NCBI GenBank assembly: GCA_012862575.1
Contig: BLSF01000001.1
Span: 1 to 64,000 of the forward strand
DNA length: 64,000 nt
Source: Parietichytrium sp. I65-24A
Taxonomy: Eukaryota; Sar; Bigyra; Thraustochytrida; Thraustochytriidae
Direction: 5' to 3'
The notes beneath the pieces were generated by a model. That model was given only the letters and a program-made list of their open reading frames with translations. It was not told where the DNA came from and ran no database searches. Position 1 is the stretch's first letter. The number at the start of each line of letters is the position of its first letter. Below are positions 1 through 10,763 of the stretch, piece after piece. The position numbers and the translations under genes are program-made.

Positions 1-1779
1 TCAGTGGCGCGGCAAAGCATGGCATGGGAGAGCGGCCAAACCAGCTGCCGGTATGGCTCCCGGGCTGGCTCCCGGGCTGGCTCCCGGGCAAGTGGGCGGG
101 GCGCCAGGGAGCAAAAATCGGCCCAAAACGTCGGCTCACCACGAGTGGGATGCAGTGAGTGGGATGCAGTGACGTTGAGGTACAACAGCAGCAAAACCGG
201 AGCGCAGATTCTCAAGGATGGTCTCGGGCGGCTGCACGCTTTACTCGCCCCTGGACAGTTTGTCGCAAGCTTGGAAAGGGCGCTCGCGATTCGTGGGAGA
301 TTCTCGCGTTTGGCCTTCTAAGGGAGAAGGAGTTGAGGCGGTGATGGATTACTTGCTCCCGAAAAGACAAGGACGCAAGGCGCAGGTGTTCAGGTGCACA
401 GAATGTGGCGTGCAAGTGGCTCATGAAGCTTATCTCTGCCGACGGCGAGACGCTGAGCTTTGGGTGGTTTGCTGCTACGTTTACACGCACCATGAACACC
501 GACGTCATTGAGGATCGCTCAGTTTGCTTGCTGCCTTCGTTGCGGGAGGTTTCTGTTTCCGGTGGACAAGGAGCGCGACCCAGACCGGCTCACCCTCCCA
601 CTGTGCTGGAGAGGGGAGAAGTTGCTTGAGAAAACACCGCACGAGCTGTCATCTTCATGGATGCAAATTTTGAGAGTCCTGTTGAACTCAAAAATTAAAA
701 TTTATAAATTGGATTTTTGATCATTCTCCATCAAAAAATCGGCGACCTAGTGAGGGAGGTGCAGTATCTCTACTCGCTCAGGTGTTTTGCAAGAGACAAC
801 TTTCACCTGAACTGGGCCCTCAGTATGCGGGCTCGGCACGTTTGCTTGGAGAAGATTATGTTACAACCGACAGCATCCTTGGCGTGCTGGAGATCTCGCA
901 TCGTGCCGATTTTTTGTTTTTTACTGTGGACTCAATCGCGCTCAGGCTGGTCTTGAGCATGTTGCAATGTCGCTGACGGCTGTGCTCTGTTTTTTTGCCT
1001 ACGTGTCAGGAACAATTTCGTTCACAATCAGGTGCAATCGCTCAGCTGTGAGTCCAGGAGATCTCCTCGCCAATTCCGGAATAATGAGATCACAAGTTGA
1101 ATTCTTTCTAAATTCGAAAACTGAAAATACAGAGTTCAGAAGAAACCAAGAACCTACCGAGAACCCGCTGGGAAGCCACTGAGAACCCCCATCCACCATT
1201 TTAAAACGTAGTACCGCTAAGAACAAATCTAGGCCATCATCGAACCTACTAAGAACCCAAATTTGAAATTTGAATAGTCCATCTGTTAAGAGGAAGTATA
1301 AGAGCAGTATTACTACTCCTCAAGAGGAGGTGAGAGGAATGATTTTTGACAGAGAGAGCGTTCTGACTTTTGAGTTCTTCGAGTACTCGGCCACATGAGA
1401 CATGAGATATGAGACGCTAGAGTGCTCCGTCTTTACTCAACAGAGACGGGCGGCTCAACAAGCAAGGGACAAGCGGAGGAGTGACGAGCCAGATACCGAT
1501 TTCAAGCGCAAACGCAGAAGCAAAAACGAAACTAGTCGTCAGTAGGGATTTGAAAAGGAGGGCGTGCGACTCAGAACTCGTTGGCGAATGTGGCTCTTGG
1601 AGCGCGTCGGCGAAGCGAAAAGGGCCACAACGAGCAAGGCGTAGCAGAGACGGCGCTCGTATGAGGGCCAGGGAGGAACGCACCGATACACAGCGAGCGA
1701 TAGCGCTGCGCAGGGGTTCCCACGGATATGCAAGGACATATAGGGCGCGAAAGTACAGCAGCTCGAAAGGAGAGCAGTC
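1..1779. other. Left-end stretch without a confident gene
   Basis: No frame here reads as a recognisable protein. At 55-90 there are three copies of a 12-bp unit (GGCTCCCGGGCT). Between about 218 and 720 several frames give protein-like pieces: a CxxC pair near 395, and a second CxxC piece near 525 in a different frame. They do not join through splice sites I trust, so this may be a decayed or spliced gene. The stretch 1080-1270 contains a recurring CCRAGAACC / AAGAACC word. The last 100 bases are the 3' flank of the LRR gene. Confidence 0.4.
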
Positions 1780-3630
1780 TTAACAAAACATCGCCAGGCA
1801 CGGTTTGGCTCGTAGAAGCTTCGCAAGCGAATGTCCTCCAAGAGCTTCGAATGTGTTGCAGTTTAAACGGAGCGAGGTCAGCGTGTCGTTCATCATGAGA
1901 GCATCAGACAAAAAACACGCTCCCGCATCATCAATCTTGTTGAAGCAAAGGTCAAGGAGCGTCAACGTATAGTTTTCCTTCAACGCGTTTGCGAGAGAGC
2001 CTGCTCCATTAGAGCCGATTGAAGCAGAAGAAAGAATCAGAGACATTAGAGAAGAATTGCTCGATAGCGCATCTGCAAAAGATGAAGCCCCGGAATCGCC
2101 AATGGCGTTATTATCGAAATTCAAGTGCACCAAAAAAGAATTCACTCGAAGCGCGTCTGCCAGTAAAGCTGCACCGTTCTCACATATTGCGTTGGACGCA
2201 AGATTCAGCGACATCAAATGAGTGTTTTCTTTGAGGCTAATCGCGATTGAGGCAGCTCCACAGGAGGCAATCTCGTTAGCGCTCATATCAAGAGTTTCCA
2301 GCGACCGGTTTGTTCTTAGCGCTTCTCCAATAAAGACTGCGCCTGCAGGAAGAACCAAGCTGTTCTTCAAATTCAAATTAGTCAGTGAGGCGGTCTCTTT
2401 AAGCGCGTCTGCTAAACAAAGAGACCCGCCCGGCTCTATTTTCCCCCACGAGATGTCAAGAAAGGTTAGGTTCGAGTTTTGTTTGATCATTTCGGCAAGT
2501 GCAGATGCACCCGATGGAGAGACAGTGTTTTGATTGAGATGGAGTGATCGTAATGCAGTGCTGGCCCTCAAAGCATTTGCTAATTCTATCACTCCTGAAG
2601 CCCCAACCAGAGTCGCTTCAACGTTAAGCAGTGTCAACGACGAGTTTGCCTCCAGACCTTTTGCAAGTTCTATTACTCCGCTGGTACCTATAGGGTTCCC
2701 TCCTAGATTCAGACAAGTCAATGCCTTGTTGCCTTTTATGGCTGTCCCTATGGAAGCAATTCCCAAAGCTCCAACACTGTTCGCGAATAGATCCAGGGAC
2801 CTCAGAACGCCATTGCCCGTCAGAGCTCTGGCAAGTGACGCCGCTCCCTTCTCGCTGATTTCGTTGCGGCCCAATTTGAGCTCCGCCAGGGCCAAGTTGG
2901 AAACGAGCGCCTCGGCAATGCATTGTGCACCGGAGTCCTCGATGCCGTTCATTTCTAGGTCCAGCGAGCTCAGAATTGCGTTCTCTCTCAAAATGCTGGC
3001 GATGGAGAGAGCCCCGTCATTCCCTAAATTGGTAGCACAGAGGTTTAGCGATGTCAACGTAGAGCTCGCTTTCAGAATCGAAGCAAGGGCAAGCGCTCCG
3101 GGGGCAGCAAACTTGTTCCAAGCAAGATTGAGAGAGGCCAAAGTGGAATCTGCAATAACACCTTCACAAATCGAAGACAGGCCAGACAAACCTATTTCAT
3201 TTTGCATCAGGTCAAGCGAGGTCATGGCGGGATGACCTCGAATAGCGTCTGCAAGTGCCATTGCTCCCTCATCACCTATTGCATTGTTCCTCAAATTCAA
3301 AGCCGTCAAAGTCGGGTTCGCTCCCACCATTGTAGCGAGAGGAATGAGCTCGCTATCTGAAGACAAACTCCAAGTCAGCTCGAGCGAGGTAAGCGAATTG
3401 TTCGCCTTGAGCGCTTCGGCCAGGGACAGCACTCCGGGTCCACCAATACCAAACAAGGCCAGCTCTTTCACTGTGCGATTGCTCTTCATGGCCATGACAA
3501 GCCTTTCAACCTGGGAGTGACACAGCTTTGGACTAATTCTCATTTGCACATGCAGTTGGCCACCCTCCACCTGCCTCAACAAGTGTTTGAGCAAAGCCTC
3601 ACTCACATCAGTTTCAGAGCCCCAAGGCAT
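1780..3630 (-). CDS. Leucine-rich repeat protein (ribonuclease-inhibitor type)
   Basis: 616 residues in one exon with an ATG start. After about 55 N-terminal residues the protein consists of 20 consecutive LRRs of about 28 residues. Each contains an LxxLxL strand, an N/C position and an alanine-rich helix of the GAxxLAxAL kind. This is the RNI/NLRC3-like class, which folds into a horseshoe used for protein binding. No NACHT, kinase, signal peptide or membrane segment is visible, so it is probably a soluble scaffold or interaction protein. The protein stops soon after the last repeat with no capping domain I can recognise. LRRs of this class are common in protists and the partner cannot be inferred. 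Strong codon bias creates a 233-codon open frame on the opposite strand, which is a shadow. Confidence 0.88.
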   Translation of the reverse strand: MPWGSETDVSEALLKHLLRQVEGGQLHVQMRISPKLCHSQVERLVMAMKSNRTVKELALFGIGGPGVLSLAEALKANNSLTSLELTWSLSSDSELIPLATMVGANPTLTALNLRNNAIGDEGAMALADAIRGHPAMTSLDLMQNEIGLSGLSSICEGVIADSTLASLNLAWNKFAAPGALALASILKASSTLTSLNLCATNLGNDGALSIASILRENAILSSLDLEMNGIEDSGAQCIAEALVSNLALAELKLGRNEISEKGAASLARALTGNGVLRSLDLFANSVGALGIASIGTAIKGNKALTCLNLGGNPIGTSGVIELAKGLEANSSLTLLNVEATLVGASGVIELANALRASTALRSLHLNQNTVSPSGASALAEMIKQNSNLTFLDISWGKIEPGGSLCLADALKETASLTNLNLKNSLVLPAGAVFIGEALRTNRSLETLDMSANEIASCGAASIAISLKENTHLMSLNLASNAICENGAALLADALRVNSFLVHLNFDNNAIGDSGASSFADALSSNSSLMSLILSSASIGSNGAGSLANALKENYTLTLLDLCFNKIDDAGACFLSDALMMNDTLTSLRLNCNTFEALGGHSLAKLLRAKPCLAMFC

Positions 3631-5056
3631 TTTATTTTGTCCACCAGATTGCCAGGATTTTGCCTCAATCCAGTCCGGGCTCTGCCTTGCTCTCGGCCGC
3701 GGTTCTCATCAGCTCGACATGAAATACCATGGCCCACCGCCAGCCACGATTGCCAAGCACGGTCCTCGCGAAGCACGGACCCCCTTTGAGAAACAGTGTG
3801 CAATCCCACCACCACCTTGATTATACCGACTATACAGACTTTTATACTTTTAATTAACGGAAGGGCCTCTGCTGTGCTCGCTTGCAGCTGGCCGTCATTA
3901 GTACCACCCGCTGGCTGTCACTAGTTGCAAATTGATAGCTCTTATTCGCTTACGTTGCCATCATTACAGAAACCTAAGTTTGTGTCTCTCTCGTCACTAG
4001 GTAATTTCTGGTTTGTGTCCCCTTACAGACTCGAATAAAATGTTTCAAAATGTTACAATTATTGGCGATCAAATGGCCACGTTGGAAAATGTCATTTATT
4101 GGCGACGAGAGTAAAAAACATCTGCCCTCTAGTAGTGACAAGGCACAGGTTGCTGTTGACCGTGACCTTCCAATACGTCTTCTTCGCGCCAGCACCTTTG
4201 ACGTTGTTGCGCTCCAATTTATTGATTGACTGTGAGTCTCCGTCACAAGGAATCGGTGTGCTTCTCGTGGTAGTCGCGCGTTTTCATTCTAATTTCAGAC
4301 TCTCATAATGATTTTGGAAGTGGATTTTTGTTTTGTTGTTTCGTTCCGTTTCGTTTGCTTTCTTTTCCTCATGCACCCCACCTTCTGATAGGGTTTGTTT
4401 ACGCACTCACTTCGTGGCTTCACTTAAACTGTTCCTCAGGCTCGTTTGGTCTCTTTTGTGCTAAAATTATGTACTGAGTACGCAGTACTTGTGTTAAAAA
4501 ATAACCTAAGCTAATAGATAGATGCCGCTTGAAACAGGTTCAAAGCTCGATCGATGGTAGAGTGGATAGAAATCACAAAAAAAAAGGAGAAAATAAATTT
4601 CCTGTAAACATCTCAGAAACTTGTTTCATGCATGAGTGATCGAAAGAATTCGAACACACTCTCAGAATTATTTGCTCGCATGGGCAGTCAGTCAGTCAAG
4701 CTAGCTACTAGAGAGAGATTCACAGTGACTGTGAGCAGCGCGGCTCCAGAACCAACACAGTGTGATGTTCTCACACGTGAGAGAGAAAAGTTTAATAGAT
4801 ACTACTGATAGTATAGTGGGAAATCACGAGTTCGCCACACACGTAGAGTTTATGCTAGTTTATTAGCACCGGACGAAGTACGGATTGCTGACGAGATAAG
4901 ATTATGACAAGATACCCCGATGAGACTGGCGAGACAAAAGGAGAGCGCTCCTGAAGAGGGTGCAGGTCTATTACTCCTGGCTGCGTCCTGCTGCGTCCTG
5001 ACTGCGGACAAGCCACTTCGGCAAGTCTGTAAAAGTTTCGAATTGAGTGGCTAGCT
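3631..5056. other. Divergent intergenic region (LRR gene / CBS gene)
   Basis: This 1.4-kb spacer lies between two divergent genes and should hold both promoters. AT-rich tracts occur around 4300-4620. A palindrome-like CACAGTGACTGTG lies at 4721-4733, about 330 bp before the CBS start. CTGCGTCCTG is repeated twice in direct tandem just before the CBS gene (near 4980-5000). No protein-like frame was seen. Confidence 0.5.
4721..4735. promoter_or_regulatory. Candidate shared 5'-flank element (CBS gene)
   Basis: CACAGTGACTGTGAG lies about 320 bp upstream of the CBS gene start. It is an inverted-repeat variant of the TGACAGTGAG word found in the 5' flanks of several other genes in this window. 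This is inferred from recurrence only. Confidence 0.25.
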
Positions 5057-5689
5057 ATGCATCGTACCTTGCCAGTGCTGCGTCTGGGCGGCAAGAGCTC
5101 GTTCAGACGCCTGCAACAGGCCCGCCGAGGCACCCCAACTTTCCAGACGCAGCATGGACGTCAACTCTCCGGAGGAGCCATCGCCCAGAGCGGCTTGTCT
5201 GGGCTGGATTCGTTTGCAGAACGCACAGTCAGGGATGCGATTAACATAGGTGACATGGCCCGACGCTTTGCCATGTGGACTATCGAGGAGGATGAAACCG
5301 TGTTCGAAGCGACGAGAGCGATGGTCGATAGGCACACTGGCTGTCTTTGTGTCACACGGAATGGCAAAGTGGTGGGCATCGTCACTGAGCGCGACTACCT
5401 GACCAAAGTCCTTCATCAAGGCAAGTCATCGCGAAACGCACTCGTCAAAGAAATTGCCACCATGGAGGACAAACTGATCGTTGCTTCGCCTGGTGACTTG
5501 CTGCAGGATTGTGTCGACAGAATGGTTATCAAAAATATCCGTCATCTTCCGATCCAGGAGCGGGGGGAAGTCGTTGCGTTAATTGGGATCGAAGATATCG
5601 CCAAGGCTCTCGTGGACGAACGCAACGTGACCTTGCATACCCTTGATGAGCTCCGCACCTCCCAGCAGATGCCAATTCACGATGGCTGA
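5057..5689 (+). CDS. Mitochondrial CBS-domain-pair protein (CBSX3-like)
   Basis: 210 residues with an ATG start. The first 40 residues are rich in Arg, Ser and Leu with almost no acidic residues (MHRTLPVLRLGGKSSFRR...), as in a mitochondrial presequence. Two CBS motifs follow, at about 60-120 and 135-190. The first has VVGIVTERDYLTKVL and the second HLPIQERGEVVALIGIEDI. The CBS pair is the whole mature protein, as in plant CBSX3 and bacterial stand-alone CBS proteins. These bind adenosine nucleotides, and CBSX3 acts on mitochondrial thioredoxin. Family membership is clear; ligand and partner are inference. The gene is convergent with the P-loop gene downstream. Confidence 0.88.
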   Translation: MHRTLPVLRLGGKSSFRRLQQARRGTPTFQTQHGRQLSGGAIAQSGLSGLDSFAERTVRDAINIGDMARRFAMWTIEEDETVFEATRAMVDRHTGCLCVTRNGKVVGIVTERDYLTKVLHQGKSSRNALVKEIATMEDKLIVASPGDLLQDCVDRMVIKNIRHLPIQERGEVVALIGIEDIAKALVDERNVTLHTLDELRTSQQMPIHDG

Positions 5690-6144
5690 AAGGGCGAGCT
5701 GCGTTTCGCAAGCAGTCAAAGCATTTCTCTTGACGAGATTCCGCTTGCGTGTGTCTCATGCTTGCTCAGGGCATGCCAATTTCAAAACACGGGTCCCTTT
5801 TCTGTATAGACATTTTTGGAGTGTTTCCATTTCCTCTTCTCTGTTTTTAAAAAGAAAATTATACAGTACAAATTGTCGTCGACAATTCCCCTCTCGCAGC
5901 CTGCAGCGCTCCGTCGATATGCGTTCGCATCACGCTGTCGGGCGAGTGATTCGTGTCGTAAACGCTTTCACAATTAGCACAGATCCATCCTCAAAACGAT
6001 GCATCAGGGAAAACTAGCTTGCTGCTCCGTGACCACCGTTGCTCGTCGATGTAAGAAGGTGATGATTACGCTCGTTCTGTGTATTTCATATTCCAGCTTT
6101 CAGAATCCCAAGTCTCATCCATGCATCTTTGATCCTGATTGTCC
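5690..6144. other. Convergent 3' spacer
   Basis: 455 bp between the stops of the CBS gene (+) and the P-loop gene (-). An open frame starts at an ATG overlapping the CBS stop codon (ATGGCTGA). It resembles no protein and is probably 3' untranslated sequence. Nothing else was seen. Confidence 0.4.
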
Positions 6145-9100
6145 TCAGCCTCGATGTTGCCGCCGCCTGCCTGCCCCCTTTAGATGTCGTGGCTTTCGCT
6201 TTAGGGCAGCGGCTGCAATCGCCTCTTCGCGCTCGGCCCAAACCTCCGTACTGCTGCCGTCTAGAACGCAGGCCGAAGCAATCGACTTTTCGTTCGCAGC
6301 AAAAACCGGCCCGAAAATATTTGCGAGATCCGCGGGTTGAATGATGTGGATTTGACGAGCGAGAGCGCTGGTCCACTCCCACCTCGTCTCCCAGAGCGCG
6401 AGTTGCTGTAGCTTGGGCAACTTTCTAAAGACGTGTGACTTGTTCGACCGTGCCAGGGTCATCTGCTGATTCACGGCGCGGGGCACAAAGTAAGGCATCT
6501 GCTCGGCGGGCACTACAACGTATCCGAAGGAGTCACCAAGAACATATCGCGCCAACACTGGCTCCCTGTCCATCCGCTCGTATATCTTCTCCGTCCCCTC
6601 CAAAAAATTTCGGTATTGATGAAAATCAATAGCAACGAGAATGATGTTGTTGGGTTTGGTCTCCGGCCGTTTCCCCGAGAGGCATCCAACCTGCTGCTGC
6701 TGCGAGGATGCTAACGCAGAATTTGGCGTGCTCAAATTTGCTTGAAGTTTGCTCTTCTTGCTTTGCACAGCGGCCTCTCGGAACAAATTAGGTGCCAGGT
6801 CTTCATCGGACACAAGAGCCTTGTCTTCCAGTGACAACAGAACAGTGAAGCCATCAGCGTCGCACTGATCCGAAACATATATCGTTCCCGGAGCGGGAGA
6901 GAAATCCCAAGGAAGCGGAAAGGACACCTTTTCGACAGCAAATTCAGGCGGAATTGCGACCTGCTGAATGAAGGCAGGGGGTAATCTTTCGCTACTTGCA
7001 GGATCAGAAGGTATGCCAAGAAACTCTGCCACGGTCAACTCGGCTGCGATCAGGGACGACGTGTTGTAAAGATCGTCAAGCGTAGGCGCAAACGCCATCG
7101 CTGTTGCAAGAGCGCGCATTTTTATAAAGTTGATCACCCGATTTTCAAACAACTTGCTCGGTCCGAGTGGCTCCCATTCAGACTCCTTTTTATCGTGCAA
7201 CACAACGGCCTCCACCTCATCCGTGGTACTCTCCTGCGGATGCTTGTCGGCACTGGTGAGCGCGTCCACTACTTTGTGATCCTTCACATCTGGAGCATCC
7301 TCAATTTTAGAGGTGACGCCACGCGAGTTTTCTAATATGGAAGCTACCGTTCCGTGGCCTTCCAGAGAAGGTTTTGAGAGCGTCGCTTGAGAGTCGGAGA
7401 TTGGGCAAAAGAAGTCATCGTTCACTGCAAAGACATGCTCCATCATTGTGATTAAACGCTTCTGTAGAGCAGAAACGGACGAATATTGCGGTCTGTGCCT
7501 CCAAGCATGCCAAATGAATGGATTGACAGTCGCCAACTCCGCAGCACGAGCAAACATGGCTTCGGGATCCGAGACTCCAATAGTCGGAAGGCCCTTGTCT
7601 GGCTCCTCTGCGGCTGTGACAAAATTTGTAATGGACTTGATGAGAGATAGGAGGGCCAAATTTGCTGCGGGGTTGAGAATGTCCATGTCCAGATGATTCG
7701 TAAATCTTTCATGTGCAATGACATCCTTGATGACTTCTGAAAGCGACTTCTTACCAGGCTCCAAGCTCGGTAAGACGCTCTCAAGGAGGTGAAGGTTCCC
7801 ACCACAAGCGCGGACTGCCCTCATACACGAGACGTCATGCATCCAATGCGGGAATTGCCAAGGCTTTGTTCTGTGGTAGTGTTGAACAACCTTGGTCACA
7901 GCCGCGTTGGATATCGGCTCGAGTTTAATAGTACGCAGAGGCACGCCAATCTCTTTGCAGGCTTCCGCGAGCGCAAACGTATTTTCGGTAGCAAGAACAA
8001 TGTCAACACGAGGGTCTTTTGCCAGTAGCTCACCTATGGCTTGTGTAAGCATTGCCAGATCTTCAAAATCGCCTCTCACTCCGCGACCAGGCTCGTCTAT
8101 GCAGAGAATCACGTGCGGGGGCTCGCCAGGCAGTCCAAATGAGCTAGTGCCGCAGTCACGCATCGCGTCTTCTCGAATCATAGCGATGGCCTTCTCTATG
8201 CTAGGCAGGGAAGTTTTTTTAATCTGCTGTATGAAATCCCGAAACCCAACCGTATGGTCTCCAAAGTAGCTGTACAAAACCCTCGCAACGAGAGCATCTT
8301 CGATTGAGGGTAGCTCGAGACTATCTCTCTCGCGGCCCATGCCGTGCCCGAATGTGATGTGGAGATTAACTGCGTCCTCCATTCTTCCAACAAAATCTTC
8401 GTTGATAACACCCATCTCAATCATGTCGTAAAGAACGTTGTGCTTGACTTCGCCATCTCTTCGAAGCCGTTGCATGTGCTGCGGGAGTTCGCTCTCCGGC
8501 ATCTCCTCGGTTTCAGAGGAGAGGGCACGCAAGAATCGACTTGCTCCGGTGCCCTTCGCGGCCTCCACAGCCACAATCGGATGAGCCACCCTCGCCAGTG
8601 GCTCTTGATTTACCCGAAAGCGCTTGAGCCATTCCCTGAAGACAGATTCCATCGCACCTTCGCGCTCCAAGAGCGGCCACTGATTCGGCGACTGTGCAGT
8701 TGACGATGTGTTTACGCGTTTGTCTCGATAAATTTTGCGGAGCTGTTCAATACTCCGCGGGTCGATGAGCTCTCTCCTATCAAAAAGTTGCAAAATTGAC
8801 TCTAGTCTAAACCCAAATCGCGGCAAATCCATCTCTTGTATATGTTGGTGTTGCCTCGCCGAGCCCCCACGCCGGCGGCGTTCTTGCAAAATTGAAAACA
8901 TGATCAGGTCTGATCGGGCTAACTGACTATGTATCAGTTTGATTTCTTGCCGAGTGAACTCCACCTCCCGCTCAGTCAATACCATCATCTCCCGAGCCAC
9001 CTTCTCCCGCCGCGCCAACATCAGTCTTTCGCCTTCTGATTGAGGCAAAACGTTTGTGCACTTGAAGTACTCCTCCTTGTACTGCTCCATCTCATCTCTG

Positions 9101-9306
9101 GTCAACTTTAGCGTCTCATTGCACTCCTTCAAATTGGACCGGAGAGATTCCCGAATTTTGTCAAACTTGTCAAAAACCGGGGCGGCTGCATCGACATCAC
9201 CCTTTCGTTTCGCTGCGGTCACTTCGCGGAGTAGAGCGTCTAGTTTGCGCTCCGAGGTCGTACTCAGTCGCCTTGCCCAGACAACTGCAGATCTTCGAAT
9301 GGCCAT
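6145..9306 (-). CDS. Large mitochondrial P-loop (STAND/AAA-like) protein
   Basis: 1053 residues. The open frame extends 47 codons upstream, but only from a GTG. The first ATG gives MAIRRSAVVWARRLSTTSER, an excellent mitochondrial presequence, so I start there. Residues about 25-150 are charged and predicted coiled coil. A Walker A-like loop, AAKGTGASRF, sits near residue 249. It lacks the canonical lysine before S/T, carrying Arg after the Ser instead. A good Walker B (VILCIDEPGRG) is near 399, followed by a sensor-like LATENT segment and a basic helix near RTKPW. The C-terminal 250 residues have alternating strands but no family I recognise. The layout (long header, NTPase, C-terminal domain) recalls STAND ATPases or the NTPase of CRN/RHS-type proteins, but similarity is at motif level only. 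Function unknown. Confidence 0.75.
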   Translation of the reverse strand: MAIRRSAVVWARRLSTTSERKLDALLREVTAAKRKGDVDAAAPVFDKFDKIRESLRSNLKECNETLKLTRDEMEQYKEEYFKCTNVLPQSEGERLMLARREKVAREMMVLTEREVEFTRQEIKLIHSQLARSDLIMFSILQERRRRGGSARQHQHIQEMDLPRFGFRLESILQLFDRRELIDPRSIEQLRKIYRDKRVNTSSTAQSPNQWPLLEREGAMESVFREWLKRFRVNQEPLARVAHPIVAVEAAKGTGASRFLRALSSETEEMPESELPQHMQRLRRDGEVKHNVLYDMIEMGVINEDFVGRMEDAVNLHITFGHGMGRERDSLELPSIEDALVARVLYSYFGDHTVGFRDFIQQIKKTSLPSIEKAIAMIREDAMRDCGTSSFGLPGEPPHVILCIDEPGRGVRGDFEDLAMLTQAIGELLAKDPRVDIVLATENTFALAEACKEIGVPLRTIKLEPISNAAVTKVVQHYHRTKPWQFPHWMHDVSCMRAVRACGGNLHLLESVLPSLEPGKKSLSEVIKDVIAHERFTNHLDMDILNPAANLALLSLIKSITNFVTAAEEPDKGLPTIGVSDPEAMFARAAELATVNPFIWHAWRHRPQYSSVSALQKRLITMMEHVFAVNDDFFCPISDSQATLSKPSLEGHGTVASILENSRGVTSKIEDAPDVKDHKVVDALTSADKHPQESTTDEVEAVVLHDKKESEWEPLGPSKLFENRVINFIKMRALATAMAFAPTLDDLYNTSSLIAAELTVAEFLGIPSDPASSERLPPAFIQQVAIPPEFAVEKVSFPLPWDFSPAPGTIYVSDQCDADGFTVLLSLEDKALVSDEDLAPNLFREAAVQSKKSKLQANLSTPNSALASSQQQQVGCLSGKRPETKPNNIILVAIDFHQYRNFLEGTEKIYERMDREPVLARYVLGDSFGYVVVPAEQMPYFVPRAVNQQMTLARSNKSHVFRKLPKLQQLALWETRWEWTSALARQIHIIQPADLANIFGPVFAANEKSIASACVLDGSSTEVWAEREEAIAAAALKRKPRHLKGAGRRRQHRG

Positions 9307-10763
9307 GACATTGACTCGGCGATGATTTCGAACCACCACCAGTGGCACGCAAACTACGAAAGTGGTGTGCACGAACCGAGTCCTTGCCAGGGGCCAGCCC
9401 TCGCGGAAGAAGCAATCCCTGCTGCGCTTCTCAGTCTGGGTAGTCACAACGACCCTACAGTCGAATCGCCGCTCCGCCCTGTGTAGCAGAGAAAAGAACG
9501 CTCTCGGGAAACCAGGGCTCTTGAAATGGATTTGTGTCTACTACTGAAGCGCCGACGTTGCCTGGTCGGTCATGTCACCATTGCTCTGACTCGATTCTCT
9601 TTCGTTGGTGTACTCACTGTCACTGACAGTAGATACTCTTCCTCACTGTCAATGTGGTGATAGTGTTGATGTGACTGGCGTCTCGCGACAGGACATGACA
9701 GGAGGAAGGAAAAGAGCACATCAATCTGGTCTTAAACTCCCACTAATGCTGTGTATAATTCAGCAGTAGTATCGATGCCTACAGATTTCCCGACTCGATC
9801 ACCATTCATCAACCACCCATCACTCTCGGTACATCTCTCTAAGAGTACCTATCAATGTAATTGTCAGGACCAAACCTTATCACACGACTACGGCAGGAAT
9901 TACCGCTTGTCGCTACCACGATGATATGCTTTTAAAACGTATTTTTACTAGCTGGGTTTTATTCTCCTCATTTCCTCTTGCGTATCTTGCGATACATTGT
10001 GTGACGCCAAAGGCCTTGCTTTCCCAGGCACACAAGTCAACATGGTCGGCCTCGTTTCGACCTCAGAAAACTAGTTCATCGCGGATTGCAAGAATTGCAA
10101 GATTGCAAGGATTGCAAGGATTTCGCAGGTTAGTATTACGGTACAATTTTTCTACTAGAGTTCCCAAGACTTTGAGTATGGGATTGGGTATTTGCTGCCA
10201 CTAGTACTAGTTGCACAGTTGCACTTCAGATTCGCTCAATACCTTCTACCGTAATAGGTAGCGAGCACTATGTTATATATTATATTGAGATGAAAGTCCC
10301 TAAAACCACGCATTAGTCAAATACCTATGAAGTCGATGTGCGGAGCTGCACTACACCATACTACACCGATACTAAGTCAATATGTAATGATACTTTGCTC
10401 TAAGACACATATAAGTTATTGATAAGTGAGTGCTAGTGAGCAGTAACGATCAGGTGTGCGGCTGGGTGGACGTACGTGTTACTAGCGTAGAGGACAGGAG
10501 AGGAGTCCTCACTCTCGCGGTCAAGTCCCTCTCTTGTTGGCGTTAGGGGTCGTAGCGGACGTAGCGGACGGTCCGCCATTTCGCCTGCGGTCAGCGCGGA
10601 CGAGGGCGCCAGACTCGGAACGACCCCGAGGTTGGCGGAGGAAGTAGTTCGTTGTCTTCCGGGAGATTTCTGAACACGACACGCGTAATAGTAACGCCCG
10701 CTTCCTTAGCAGGCTTGCTCGGCTGGTGTGGTGCGGGAGGACGAACAAACACAGACGGATACG
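9307..10763. other. Divergent intergenic region (P-loop gene / COX10)
   Basis: 1.45 kb between divergent starts. It holds two copies of a CTCACTGTCA word (9610-9651), a run of ATTGCAAG-type direct repeats near 10088-10125, and two tandem copies of GTAGCGGAC near 10554-10571, about 200 bp before COX10. No protein-like frame was recognised. Confidence 0.5.
9610..9651. promoter_or_regulatory. Candidate shared 5'-flank element (P-loop gene)
   Basis: GTACTCACTGTCA, an inverted partner CTGACAG and a second CCTCACTGTCA lie within 42 bp, about 305-345 bp before the P-loop gene ATG. The word matches those in other 5' flanks. Inference from recurrence. Confidence 0.35.

Noticed and set aside
2534-3235. 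233-codon open frame antisense to the LRR gene
   Set aside because: It mirrors the 28-residue repeat of the LRR protein on the other strand; the LRR is the real gene.
5682-6017. Open frame starting at the ATG overlapping the CBS stop
   Set aside because: No recognisable protein features; lies in the 3' flank of the CBS gene.
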